A stretch of DNA of 64,000 nt, from positions 1,798,001 to 1,862,000 of the forward strand of contig NZ_CP118733.1 in NCBI RefSeq assembly GCF_032594915.1. Direction: 5' to 3'. Both the position numbers and the translations under genes were made by a program. The notes beneath the pieces are model-generated. The model had not been told where the DNA came from. It saw only the letters and a list, made by a program, of their open reading frames with translations, and did not search any database. The number at the start of each line of letters is the position of its first letter. The first letter of the stretch is position 1. Below, piece by piece: positions 1-8,804 of the stretch. The DNA comes from Streptococcus sp. 29896 (GTDB taxonomy: Bacteria > Bacillota > Bacilli > Lactobacillales > Streptococcaceae).

Positions 1-3000
1 TCACCAAAGCGTACGCTATTATGCATGAATGGATGGAGGGTCCAGACATAGCGGGTCTTGTTTTGATTCCCCACACGCGCCATCTGACGAATTTCTTCTA
101 GCTTGTCTTCTGGATAGAGTTCACGCCAGCGGCTGTTGTGGTATTCATCATCTTTTGGTGCAAAGAAATACTGGGTCAGCTTGAGGTCACCACCGTAGCG
201 CATCAATTCCATGCGGTCAGCTGTACTCCAAGGGTTGCCATAATAGCCTTCGATGAAGCCACGGTTTTTAATGTCTGCAAAGTCTTCTACATCTACTTCA
301 CGCAGAACTGGAGCCGGACTGTCATTGAGCATGTGCTTCAAGGTTGTCAAACCAAAGAAGACTGCATCTGTGTCCTTACCAATGACTGAAATAGCATTGT
401 CTTTGACCACCAAACGGTAGGCATCAATCTTATCAAAGAGCTGGGCAGTACGTCCTGCATTAGCCTGATGGCTTTGGGCAAAACCAGCCTGACCATGAAT
501 ACCAATGTAGATATTGGTTGCACCTTCCACCGCACTTGTGCTGGTTGCATACGAAATCTGGTGGGCCTGCAAGGTATCTTTGAGACGGTTACGGGTATAA
601 ATATCCACTCCTTGACCAATGACCAGGTTGACACGGCCATTTAGGGCTACCAGTCCATTGCCATAGGTCACAGTTTGAGGGGTAGGAAAGACTTGATAGT
701 TCTTATTGAGATAGTCCTCGCTTGCCAAGGCCACCGCAATCACTTCTGCACTAGCTGGGCGAGTCGCATCGAACCGATCCGCAGTCTCAATCGTTCCATC
801 AGAGACTGTTTCTGCCTGACCTGCTCGAATCGTAAAGTTAAGGGAGACAACTCCAGTATAGCGGCCCAAACCGGTCACTCGGATACTTGCCCGACTGCTT
901 GTGCCTACTTGGCCGATATTGTCACTATAATCGAGATGGTAGTCTTGATTTTCAACCAGGTCAACCCCGTTGACTCTAACTGTCGGCTTCGGTGTCAAGG
1001 CTTGACCTGTATAGGCATATTCTTGACTTGCTAGGCGGACATGGTCACTTGTCAGAGCAACTGCTTCTACTTGACCCAAGTATTCGCTGACACGGATCTC
1101 ACTGACAGACATGAAGCGATTTGGACGGCCACCATCTCCCAAGGTATTGACAGCCTGTAACTTGATGTAACGAGCGCTAGTTGGATCAAAACTTACCTCC
1201 TGCCAATCACGATTATTCTCATCAAAGCTACCTGTTTTCACAGATGTCCAAGTACGGTTGTCTGTACTCACTAAAATGTCATAGCTAGCGACCTTGCCGT
1301 TTGGACTTCCATCCTGACGGTGGCGGTAAGCCAGACCATTGAGCTGGCGAACTCGGCCTGTATCAACTGTTAACCAGAGGTTGCTGATATCTGTTCCTGA
1401 CCAGGCAGAGTGCCAGTGGCTGTTCAAGTTAAAGTCTTTGGCATTGTCCACTGCTTCGCTGGCTCTATTTTCCACAGAACCCGCAGTAAGGGTCATCTCC
1501 GACCGCTCTATATAGTTGCGGCCTTCTGTTGTCGGACTATCTGGAACAAAGGTCAGAGTATAGGTTTCTGACTGGCTACCGTCCTCAGATGAGGTAACGA
1601 TTTTCACCGTATTATCAGCTGTTCGCAGAACGGTCACTCCGACATTATTGGCACTGTTACGAGCTGTGATATCCCCACGACCTGATACTGTCATGTTGTT
1701 GGTGATGGAGGCACCGCGGAGGACTTGGTTGCCGATTTGAATCTCATTGATACTAGCATCACTCGACTTGACAAATGCCTCAAGGGCCGTCTTCAATTCC
1801 AGCTCAACAATACCGACAGACGGTTTGCGACCAGATAGAACCTCGTCAGAATTTTCAACTGTCACCTTAAAGATTTCAGCTGAAACTGGCCGATCCAAGC
1901 GATAGGTTACCTTGGTCAAGCCGTTGACTGGTTTTGTCTCTGTCACGCGATGAGCGGCAACTGTCGCTTCTGCGCTAGAACTTGTCTGATAAGAGAAGGT
2001 TACTGACTTAGGCTGACGAAGAGACCAGTTGTCTCGGTGGTAGTAGATGGACACTTCTGCGATGTTTTGCGCAGTATCGTATACAAAGCTAAGCGTCGCT
2101 GTTTTGCGGTCTGCTTGGGCGGCATCGTAATTGGACCAGATGGTTTCGTTTGCTCCACCATCGTTGTTGGCAGAAGCCTGCAAACCACCGTCAACAATAG
2201 CCATCAGGGTATCCGACTGAAGATTTTGCGGGATATCCTGCTCGATACGGGTTGCTTTTGGTGCAACGTTGCCCCCGATAGTGACCGCACGGTTGCCCAC
2301 ACGCACCTTAGCAATTACTGGAAGTTGATCACCCAAAACATTTGCAACCCCACGCACCTCGATGACCCCTTCTGTTCGCAACTGGTCGTCACTTGGTTGG
2401 GTCCAAGTCACTGGGAATTGCGATGAGAGCAAGGTACCGTCTGCCAAAAAGGCTTCGACCATTTGTGGTAAAACCAGAGGTGACCCGATTTCAACCGCGG
2501 TGGCTACATTTTTAATTGCCGCAACCTGATCGATGACAGAAATCAGCAAGGATACATCCAAATCCAGGTCTGCAACACGAGCACGAGCTGTCACCGTGTC
2601 TTCTGTTGCCAATTTTTCTCGAATAGCAGCCTTATCAAAACTGACAGCCTTCTCGGCCTCGCTACCATCTTGGAAGCGAACTGTCACGCTGGTTGGCAGA
2701 TTCACTTCTGCTCCACGTTTGATATAAATATTTTTAGATAATTTGTATTCCTTAGCCTTGTTTGCCGCTTGGTCTGCCTGACCTGTCACTGCAAATTCAA
2801 CCGTTGAAGCAGTCAACCCATCTGCACTCGCGGTCACAGAAACTGTACCGCTAGCACCCGTCATCTGGACAATAGCCAAGACCTTACCGGCAAATGCCTT
2901 GCGGTTATCTGCCTGATAACTTTGATGGTCCATAGCATTTCCGTTATCCATGGCTACCAACTTAGCTGGTCCGCTGACAGAAATGGATACAGGGTTGGCA

Positions 3001-5792
3001 GCATTGACAACGAGATTGTTATTGGCATCAACAACATCAATCTCGATATAAGCTAGAGAATGGTCTGTCACAGCTTGATCCACCTTGGCAACCTTGGCAA
3101 GGAGCTTGCTGGCTGCACCAAAGGTTGAATGCTGACTGCTACCGACAGTCTGTTCAATCACATTTCCCTGAGCATCATAGGCAATGGCCTTGATGGTGCC
3201 TGGCTGGTAGTCAACCTGCCAGGTCAGATAGAGATTCTTATGAGGGGTGCTACTCTTGTCTGCACCGTTGTAAATTTTGTACTTGTAACCAGCATCTGTC
3301 GTAACTTCTGTGAATTCCTTGGTTCCTAAATCACGCTGCGTTCCATCTGCGGCAATGTGAACCAACTGCACCTTGGCTGCATTGGAATAGACGACGACTT
3401 CAACACGGTTGTTGCTATCTTTCTGTAAAACTGCGTCATTCCAAGCAGGAAGGACATGGAGCGTCGTGTCGTCTTGTTTCCATTGGCTCCGGTAGAAATA
3501 ATAGGAATCTTTAGGGAAGCCCGCCGTATCGACAATACCAAAATAAGAGCTCTTTGGCGCTGGCCAACCATGTTGGGTACCTGGACCAACTCCATTCCAC
3601 GGAGTTGGTTCTCCAAGGTAGTCAAAACCAGTCCATACAAACTCACCGGCTACAAAATCCCGTGTGATAACATCATACCAGGCCTGACTAGCTGTGTGCC
3701 CCCAGTTAACATGGCTCTGGTCATAGGCTGTCCGCTGCTTGTCTGAACGACTGGCATTGCCTTTGATATTGTAGACCCCACGGCTATTGACAGATGAAGC
3801 CGTTTCTGAACCATAGATAATCCAGTTAGGATGGTTGGCTTTGCTTTCGTCGTACTTGCTACCATCGGCATAGTTGTAACCGACAATACCACGCACCGTC
3901 GCATCGTTTAAGGCATTACCCATACCAACCGCGATCCGATCCCCATGTTTGAGTTTGTTGTCACCGATAGTAGCCGGACGGGTTGGGTCAACTTCATTGA
4001 TCCAGCCAATCAGACGATTGATGACCGATACATAATTGCTAGCACTACCGCTAATTCCTTCAAGCACTTCGTTTCCTGTTGACCACATGATGATGGACGG
4101 ATCGTTGATACCGCTCTTGACCATCTGTTTCACATGGAATTCCGACCATTGCTGGTCCTGGGCACGGGCACCGACTAGGTTTTCTGCTGTTGTGCCAATT
4201 GTACGATTGAAGAATCGAGAATAGTCATTAACGTTGGAGTTTTTCGGCCGTTCCCAAGTATCAAATGCCTCATCAATCAAGAGCATGCCCATTCGATTGG
4301 CAATGTCTTTCATGGCACGAGCGGCTGGGTTATGGGTCACCCGAACCGCATTGACACCCATCCCTTTGAGAATTTCAAACTGGCGTTCAATGGCATCGTA
4401 ATAGGCACGAGCTCCTAAACCGCCCTGGTCATGGTGCATGGAAACCCCTTGTAACTTGAGCTTCTCACCATTTAACTTAAAGCCAGAAACATTGTCGAAT
4501 TCAATATAACGGAAACCTGTCTCCTGATCCCGACTCTGTACTACTGTTGCACCATCAAGAATTTCCGTCCGTACGATATAAAGATGTGGGTTGCTGACAG
4601 ACCAAAGTTTGAGGTTGTTAATATCAAACTCCGTGCGAATCTTGCTACTGGTTTGGCTAGAAATAGTCGTCAAACTGCTGGTTTTCTCAGCTACCTTTGT
4701 TCCGACCTTGCCATCTGCCAACCGCTCAAAGAGGCTTGTTCTCACTGTAACAGCCGCAGACTGACTACCAGCATTTTCTAATGCGGTCACAACTTCTACC
4801 CGACTAGCTGTACCTTGACCAGTCTTCGACTCCTTGAGGTTGGGACTGGTCACAACCACTCCGTACTCCGCCAAATGAACCTTAGGTGTCATATTGAGAT
4901 GGACAGAACGGTAGATTCCGCTTCCTGAATACCAACGGGAACTTGGAACAGGGTTAACAACCTTAACTGCAATGATATTTTCTTCATTTGCCCGGACATG
5001 GCCTGTCAAATCAAAGGTAAATGGACTGTATCCATTTGGATGCACTCCTAAGGAAGTCCCGTTAATGAAGACCTCGGTCTCCATATAAGCACCATCAAAC
5101 TGCAATTCAACACGACCTGCCGCAACCTCTTCTGATACGGTAAATGCCTTGCGGTACCAGCCAGTTCCGCCTGGCTTGTAGCCACTCTCAGCCTCACCCG
5201 ATTGGGTATAGTCCTGAATCAAACTAAAGTCGTGTGGCAAATCCAAAACCTGCCAGCTTGAATCATCAAACTGCTTGGCAGATGCACCAGCAGTCTCCCC
5301 CAAGCTAAATTTCCAGGCTTGATCGAAATTGACCTGTTGGTCCACCTGGTTATAATGGTGGATGGTCGTCCAGCTAGCTGGCGCCACAACCTGATCTTGG
5401 GATTGAGCTGTTGCTTCTCGAGTCTCACCACCCTCACTCTCATTCGCTTGAGGAAGGTCCGCTGCAGGTGCCAACATCGGCTCTGCAGCCACTGCTTCAA
5501 GTGCTTCAAGCTCTGTCACAGACTCTGAGCCATCATCTTGCCCCACCTCTCCCCCTTCGGAAAGAACTGCAGGTGTTTCTTCCACAGCTTCTTCCTCTGG
5601 AATGACCGGCAATTCTTCTGTCTCATCGGTCACCAATTCTAAGGATGGATCACTCGCCTCTACTGTATTGGCCTGAACCATCTGACTGCCGAACAACATA
5701 CAACCCACAACAACAGAAGCTGTACCAACACTTAGCCTCCGAATTGAGTAGCTGTATCGCTTGTCAAACAAGTCTTTTGAACTACGTTTCAT
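1..5792 (-). CDS. YSIRK surface glycosidase: GH2 beta-galactosidase fused to a GH84-type domain (3' end outside window)
   Basis: The reading frame is open from the ATG at 5792 to the window edge, about 1930 residues, and is incomplete at the C-terminus. Residues 1-41 form a YSIRK-type signal peptide (YSIRRLSVGTASVVVG), followed by an acidic Glu/Pro/Ala-rich linker to about 140. The GH2 part follows: a jelly-roll domain from about 190, an Ig-like domain and a TIM barrel with the acid/base in STGNEVLEG (E575) and the nucleophile in YGSETASS (E663). Next come DUF4982-like and Big_4-like modules, an F5/8-type C (discoidin) domain at about 1425-1570 and another Ig-like module. A GH84 N-terminal (GH20b-like) domain begins near 1700. 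The GH84 barrel begins near 1840 with RGFIEGYYGNPW and APKDDEYHNSRWRELYP. The N-terminal half resembles pneumococcal BgaA. The sorting signal and the GH84 catalytic Asp pair would lie beyond the window. It probably trims host glycans at the cell surface. Domain calls are by motif recognition. Confidence 0.9.
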   Translation of the reverse strand, partial: MKRSSKDLFDKRYSYSIRRLSVGTASVVVGCMLFGSQMVQANTVEASDPSLELVTDETEELPVIPEEEAVEETPAVLSEGGEVGQDDGSESVTELEALEAVAAEPMLAPAADLPQANESEGGETREATAQSQDQVVAPASWTTIHHYNQVDQQVNFDQAWKFSLGETAGASAKQFDDSSWQVLDLPHDFSLIQDYTQSGEAESGYKPGGTGWYRKAFTVSEEVAAGRVELQFDGAYMETEVFINGTSLGVHPNGYSPFTFDLTGHVRANEENIIAVKVVNPVPSSRWYSGSGIYRSVHLNMTPKVHLAEYGVVVTSPNLKESKTGQGTASRVEVVTALENAGSQSAAVTVRTSLFERLADGKVGTKVAEKTSSLTTISSQTSSKIRTEFDINNLKLWSVSNPHLYIVRTEILDGATVVQSRDQETGFRYIEFDNVSGFKLNGEKLKLQGVSMHHDQGGLGARAYYDAIERQFEILKGMGVNAVRVTHNPAARAMKDIANRMGMLLIDEAFDTWERPKNSNVNDYSRFFNRTIGTTAENLVGARAQDQQWSEFHVKQMVKSGINDPSIIMWSTGNEVLEGISGSASNYVSVINRLIGWINEVDPTRPATIGDNKLKHGDRIAVGMGNALNDATVRGIVGYNYADGSKYDESKANHPNWIIYGSETASSVNSRGVYNIKGNASRSDKQRTAYDQSHVNWGHTASQAWYDVITRDFVAGEFVWTGFDYLGEPTPWNGVGPGTQHGWPAPKSSYFGIVDTAGFPKDSYYFYRSQWKQDDTTLHVLPAWNDAVLQKDSNNRVEVVVYSNAAKVQLVHIAADGTQRDLGTKEFTEVTTDAGYKYKIYNGADKSSTPHKNLYLTWQVDYQPGTIKAIAYDAQGNVIEQTVGSSQHSTFGAASKLLAKVAKVDQAVTDHSLAYIEIDVVDANNNLVVNAANPVSISVSGPAKLVAMDNGNAMDHQSYQADNRKAFAGKVLAIVQMTGASGTVSVTASADGLTASTVEFAVTGQADQAANKAKEYKLSKNIYIKRGAEVNLPTSVTVRFQDGSEAEKAVSFDKAAIREKLATEDTVTARARVADLDLDVSLLISVIDQVAAIKNVATAVEIGSPLVLPQMVEAFLADGTLLSSQFPVTWTQPSDDQLRTEGVIEVRGVANVLGDQLPVIAKVRVGNRAVTIGGNVAPKATRIEQDIPQNLQSDTLMAIVDGGLQASANNDGGANETIWSNYDAAQADRKTATLSFVYDTAQNIAEVSIYYHRDNWSLRQPKSVTFSYQTSSSAEATVAAHRVTETKPVNGLTKVTYRLDRPVSAEIFKVTVENSDEVLSGRKPSVGIVELELKTALEAFVKSSDASINEIQIGNQVLRGASITNNMTVSGRGDITARNSANNVGVTVLRTADNTVKIVTSSEDGSQSETYTLTFVPDSPTTEGRNYIERSEMTLTAGSVENRASEAVDNAKDFNLNSHWHSAWSGTDISNLWLTVDTGRVRQLNGLAYRHRQDGSPNGKVASYDILVSTDNRTWTSVKTGSFDENNRDWQEVSFDPTSARYIKLQAVNTLGDGGRPNRFMSVSEIRVSEYLGQVEAVALTSDHVRLASQEYAYTGQALTPKPTVRVNGVDLVENQDYHLDYSDNIGQVGTSSRASIRVTGLGRYTGVVSLNFTIRAGQAETVSDGTIETADRFDATRPASAEVIAVALASEDYLNKNYQVFPTPQTVTYGNGLVALNGRVNLVIGQGVDIYTRNRLKDTLQAHQISYATSTSAVEGATNIYIGIHGQAGFAQSHQANAGRTAQLFDKIDAYRLVVKDNAISVIGKDTDAVFFGLTTLKHMLNDSPAPVLREVDVEDFADIKNRGFIEGYYGNPWSTADRMELMRYGGDLKLTQYFFAPKDDEYHNSRWRELYPEDKLEEIRQMARVGNQNKTRYVWTLHPFMHNSVRFG

Positions 5793-5796
5793 CTAG

Positions 5797-5802
5797 TCCT
5801 CC
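5797..5802 (-). promoter_or_regulatory. Ribosome binding site of the surface glycosidase
   Basis: GGAGGA lies four bases before the ATG on the minus strand. It fixes the start used for the YSIRK signal peptide. Confidence 0.75.
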
Positions 5803-5820
5803 TTTACTATTTTTCGCTTA

Positions 5821-5834
5821 TGTAAGCGCTTGTA
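5821..5834 (-). promoter_or_regulatory. cre (CcpA) site downstream of the glycosidase promoter
   Basis: TGTAAGCGCTTGTA (plus strand) matches the catabolite-responsive element consensus TGWAARCGYTWNCW at 13 of 14 positions. It lies 17 bases past the -10 box, in the early transcribed region, where bound CcpA would act as a roadblock. Glucose repression of this glycosidase is an inference. Confidence 0.65.
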
Positions 5835-5850
5835 AACTTGTATCAAGCAT

Positions 5851-5879
5851 ATTATACCTCTTTTTTTCTTGTATTTCAA
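5851..5879 (-). promoter_or_regulatory. Promoter of the surface glycosidase
   Basis: On the minus strand TTGAAA (5879-5874) and a perfect TATAAT (5856-5851) are separated by 17 bases. Confidence 0.75.
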
Positions 5880-5910
5880 TATATTGATATTTTCAAAACC
5901 AAGCGTAATA

Positions 5911-6172
5911 GAAAACAAAAAAAAAGAACCTGAAAACAGGTTCTTTCTGAATTGTTGACACGAACTGCGTTCGCTTCATTTCCAACCTCCAACAGTCTAT
6001 CCCCAGACTGTTGGAGCGAACTAAAAGTCTGGCAAACTTTAGAAGTCTGGGAAGAGACTTCTAAAGGTCGTTCCTCAAAGAGGATAATGGAACAAACAGG
6101 CTGCTTGTGTGCTAAGGCGCACTGCGATGAATTCCTATTTTTGCTGGACTTTCTTAACGCTCTCACATCTTG
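5911..6172. repeat. Diverged tandem copy A of the rpsO 3' terminator plus dispersed repeat
   Basis: This stretch repeats 6211-6357. Both begin GAAAACAAAAAAA, then a terminator hairpin, then TCTTTCTGAATTG, and later share CTAAAAGTCTGGCAAA. Positions 6103-6172 match 6287-6356 at 67 of 70 bases. Copy A carries two extra insertions, each with a strong inverted repeat (12-bp arms at 5987-5998/6005-6016; 11-bp arms at 6038-6048/6055-6065). No convincing gene is seen in the whole 5880-6357 interval. Confidence 0.75.
5923..5946 (-). terminator. Distal rho-independent terminator after rpsO
   Basis: AAAGAACCTG and CAGGTTCTTT form a 10-bp stem with an AAAA loop. On the minus strand a run of nine T follows. 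Confidence 0.8.
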
Positions 6173-6222
6173 AGCAGTCGAACACAGCCTAAAAACTCGG
6201 AAAAGAACGGGAAAACAAAAAA

Positions 6223-6238
6223 AGCCTGAAAACAGGCT
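6223..6238 (-). terminator. Proximal rho-independent terminator after rpsO
   Basis: AGCCTG-AAAA-CAGGCT hairpin followed by a T run on the minus strand. It is a near duplicate of the hairpin at 5923-5946. Confidence 0.75.
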
Positions 6239-6244
6239 CTTTCT

Positions 6245-6357
6245 GAATTGAGTTCGAGCTAAAAGTCTGGCAAAAAAGATAATTCAGCTTGTGTGCTAAA
6301 GCACACTGCGATGAATTCCTATTTTTGCTGGACTTTCTTGACGCTCTCACATCTTGA
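6245..6357 (+). repeat. Dispersed hairpin repeat, copy B, abutting the rpsO stop codon
   Basis: The unit runs from GAATTG through a left arm ending AAAAAGATA and a two-helix hairpin (ATTCA/TGAAT and GTGTGCT/AGCACAC around an AA loop). It continues through TCCTATTTTT to a tail TTTCTTGACGC...CATCTTGA that ends at the rpsO stop codon (6358-6360). Related copies lie at 38940-39054 (minus), 57702-57817 and 60396-60502. Confidence 0.75.
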
Positions 6358-6627
6358 TTAACGACGGAGTCCGAGTGAGTGAATCAATTCACGGTAACGG
6401 TTTACGTCTGTGCGGCGTAGGTATGCCAACAAGTTACGACGGCGACCGATTTTTTTCATCAAACCACGGTAAGTTGCGTGGTCTTTTTTGTGTTGTTTGA
6501 TGTGGTCGTTAAGGTGGTTGATTTCCCAAGTAAGTACTGCTACTTGAACTTCAACTGAACCTGTGTCGCCTTCATGACGAGCATATTGTGCCATGATTTC
6601 ATTTTTTTTCTCTTTTGAGATTGCCAT
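6358..6627 (-). CDS. rpsO: 30S ribosomal protein S15
   Basis: 89 residues, the normal S15 length. It carries the family signature region ([28 protein letters not shown]) and the C-terminal LIHSLGL. S15 binds 16S rRNA in the small subunit platform. The start has the ribosome binding site GGAG seven bases upstream. It is transcribed alone from its own promoter with a leader of about 90 nt that looks folded, and two consecutive terminators lie downstream. Confidence 0.97.
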   Translation of the reverse strand: MAISKEKKNEIMAQYARHEGDTGSVEVQVAVLTWEINHLNDHIKQHKKDHATYRGLMKKIGRRRNLLAYLRRTDVNRYRELIHSLGLRR

Positions 6628-6714
6628 AATCGTTCTCCTTTATTTTTGAGCCAAATCCGAGTGACAGGTTGGCGACCTGCAACCAAGAAAAGGCTAGATT
6701 TGTCCTTTTGGACC
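6628..6714 (-). promoter_or_regulatory. Structured rpsO leader, probable S15 autoregulatory site
   Basis: On the minus strand the leader holds GTCC-AAAA-GGAC and a GGTTG...CAACC hairpin. Around the second hairpin, AAATC can pair with GATTT and AGCC with GGCT. The last two pairings cross each other, so they would form a pseudoknot or be mutually exclusive. S15 is known to regulate its own mRNA through such leaders in several bacteria. Assignment here is by inspection of pairing only. Confidence 0.45.
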
Positions 6715-6720
6715 TCATTT

Positions 6721-6749
6721 ATTCTATCAAGGAATGGCTCTTTTGTCAA
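6721..6749 (-). promoter_or_regulatory. rpsO promoter
   Basis: TTGACA (6749-6744), 17-base spacer, TAGAAT (6726-6721) on the minus strand. Confidence 0.8.
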
Positions 6750-6833
6750 CTGATTTGAGAAATAGCTGAGCTGCTCTGCTATTTTCAAAAAAAGCCAGCC
6801 GGAGCTGACTTTCTGCTATTCTTTCAAATTTAC

Positions 6834-8111
6834 TTACTCAGCCTTTTCTGCCTTTGGCAAGATGAGGTTGAGGACGATGCCAACAATGGCTGAGAGGGCT
6901 GTACCTGAAAGGGTGATGGCACCGATGTTAAGCACTGCACCACCGAGGCCCAATACTAGCATCGAACTTGCAATAATCAGGTTGCGGACTTGACCGAAAT
7001 CAACACGGCTTTCAATCAAGACTTTCAAACCGTTTGAGGCGATAACACCGTAGAGCAAGATAGACATACCACCAAGAACGGCACTTGGAATGGTTGAGAT
7101 AAGGGCTGTAAATTTACCCAAGAATGAGAAGGCAATGGCAATCAAGGCTGCGTTACGGATAACGGACACTGATGCGATGCGGGTCATACCGATAACCCCT
7201 GTGTTTTCACCGTAAGTCGTGTTAGCAGGTCCACCGATAAAGGCTGATACGGCAGTCGCCACACCGTCACCAATCAAGGTACGGCTGAGACCTGGATCCT
7301 TCAAGAACTGGCGGCCACAGATTTGGCTTAGAACCGTGTGGTCTCCAATATGCTCTGCGATGGTCACCACTGCGATTGGCAAGATGGCAATCATTTCCGG
7401 ACCAAAGTAGAAATTGTAAGATTTGAAAGCACCTGTTTCAAATGGTAGGTAGAAACCTGGCAATTCAAACCAAGCAGCTTCCAAAACAGGTTTGAAATCA
7501 ACTAGTCCAAGGAAGATGGCAATCACATAACCACCGACGATGGCAATCAAGAAAGGAACAATCTTGGCGAAGCCTTTCCCTTTGGTATTGACAAAAGCCG
7601 CAATCAAGAAGGTTGCAATCGCCACGACGACGTTTTTCCAGTCGCCGTCTGCAACGAAGCCTGCCGAAGTCACGGCAGAGTTGGCGAGACCCAGACCGAT
7701 AACGATAATCATAGGTCCGATAACAACTGGTGGCAAGAGACTGTCAATCCACTTGGTGCCGATAACTTTAACAAGTGCAGCAATCAAGACATAAATCAAG
7801 CCGACAAAGAGAATACCTGTCTGCGCAGCTGACACATCGCCGCCCATTTCCTTAATGGCGAGGGCCATAGCTGAGATGTAGGCGAAGGAAGAGCCCAGGT
7901 AAACCGGCACCTTAAACTGTGTCGCTACTTGGTAAATCAAAGTCCCGACACCTGATGCGAAGAGGGCAACCGAAACTGGCATACCGAGAATCAAGGGCAC
8001 CAAGATTGTCGCTCCGAACATAGCGAACACGTGCTGGAAACTCAACAAAATCCCTTGCAAGGGTGCTGGTTTCTCATGGACATCAAACAAAAGATTGGCT
8101 TTTGTACTCAT
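6834..8111 (-). CDS. pyrP: Uracil permease (NCS2 family)
   Basis: 425 residues, an integral membrane symporter of the nucleobase-cation symporter-2 family with about 12-14 hydrophobic segments. Family regions are LLSFQHVFAMFGATILVP, the PVYLGSSFAYI segment and the carrier motif region ENTGVIGMTRIAS. The start at 8111 has GGGAG seven bases upstream; an upstream GTG in frame lacks a site. It is preceded by a PyrR-type attenuator, which supports uracil rather than xanthine as substrate. It lies between rpsO and an unrelated regulator pair and appears monocistronic. Confidence 0.88.
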   Translation of the reverse strand: MSTKANLLFDVHEKPAPLQGILLSFQHVFAMFGATILVPLILGMPVSVALFASGVGTLIYQVATQFKVPVYLGSSFAYISAMALAIKEMGGDVSAAQTGILFVGLIYVLIAALVKVIGTKWIDSLLPPVVIGPMIIVIGLGLANSAVTSAGFVADGDWKNVVVAIATFLIAAFVNTKGKGFAKIVPFLIAIVGGYVIAIFLGLVDFKPVLEAAWFELPGFYLPFETGAFKSYNFYFGPEMIAILPIAVVTIAEHIGDHTVLSQICGRQFLKDPGLSRTLIGDGVATAVSAFIGGPANTTYGENTGVIGMTRIASVSVIRNAALIAIAFSFLGKFTALISTIPSAVLGGMSILLYGVIASNGLKVLIESRVDFGQVRNLIIASSMLVLGLGGAVLNIGAITLSGTALSAIVGIVLNLILPKAEKAE

Positions 8112-8133
8112 AAATCTCCCATTCTGGGTACGC

Positions 8134-8176
8134 AAAAAGACCCAGACTTTCTAAATATACATAGTCATAGGCCCTT
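8134..8176 (-). terminator. Attenuator hairpin of the uracil permease leader
   Basis: On the minus strand AAGGGCC and GACT pair with AGTC and GGTCTTT around an AU-rich loop, and a run of U follows. It lies directly after the PyrR binding loop, the usual arrangement in pyr attenuation. Confidence 0.6.
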
Positions 8177-8194
8177 AATTGATTTTCCTGTTGT

Positions 8195-8214
8195 CTTTCT
8201 CACCTCACGGGATG
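8195..8214 (-). promoter_or_regulatory. PyrR RNA-binding loop
   Basis: CATCCCGTGAGGTGAGAAAG on the minus strand matches the PyrR anti-antiterminator core (UCCxGxGAGGYU...AAG). PyrR with UMP would favour the downstream terminator when pyrimidines are abundant. Confidence 0.7.
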
Positions 8215-8238
8215 AGTTTAAAAACCTACGCTTTTGGT

Positions 8239-8268
8239 ATTGTAGCATAAAGAGGAAGTTTTTTGCAA
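8239..8268 (-). promoter_or_regulatory. Uracil permease promoter
   Basis: TTGCAA (8268-8263), 18-base spacer, TACAAT (8244-8239) on the minus strand. Confidence 0.6.
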
Positions 8269-8330
8269 GGAATTTTGTAAATTTTTATTTTTTAGGAAAA
8301 TGGCAGAGCAGGAAAGGCGAACTCAATTGT

Positions 8331-8804
8331 CTATCCAAGCTCTTCTTCCAACTCTTTTTCCACCTGCTTCTGACGGTAGGTATTTACCCAAGATACTATG
8401 TTCAGCAATAACAGAACAAGACAGGTCATAGAAATAAAGAATATTAAAACGACTGCCCAAAAATGTCCATCCCAAATACCAGTATAATGATGACCATAGG
8501 TCTGGTAATTGGTCCAAGCTATTACAATTGTTGTGCCACCAATTATCCCTCCTAGATAAAGGTAACCTTTCCAAGCAGGCCCCCGTTCCATATCTATCCC
8601 CTTCTTCCAGTAACCGTAAAAGAGATAGACCGAAACTACCAACATGGCAAGCAGTTCAAAAACATAGGTATCAAACGACCATTTTAAGACAAGGCGCTTG
8701 ATGAGAAATGAGAGAGGCAAAAGAAAATTCATAGTCCTGCCTACCCAGGCAAAGACTTGGTTTTCTTCTTGTCGAACACGCTCATCAGTCACAATTTTTT
8801 TCAT
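8331..8804 (-). CDS. Small membrane protein paired with an XRE regulator
   Basis: 157 residues with four or five hydrophobic segments, a cytosolic charged N-terminus and a lysine/glutamate-rich C-terminal tail. It resembles DUF6773-type membrane proteins commonly encoded next to small Cro/CI-like regulators. GGAGG lies ahead of the ATG. Its start overlaps the end of the regulator gene by 20 bases, so the two are translationally coupled. Function is unknown; a target controlled by the adjacent regulator is the likely relationship. Confidence 0.7.
   Translation of the reverse strand: MKKIVTDERVRQEENQVFAWVGRTMNFLLPLSFLIKRLVLKWSFDTYVFELLAMLVVSVYLFYGYWKKGIDMERGPAWKGYLYLGGIIGGTTIVIAWTNYQTYGHHYTGIWDGHFWAVVLIFFISMTCLVLLLLNIVSWVNTYRQKQVEKELEEELG

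Noticed and set aside
5876..6173. Short frames on both strands between rpsO and the glycosidase
   Set aside because: They cross terminator hairpins and repeat units and have no ribosome binding site.
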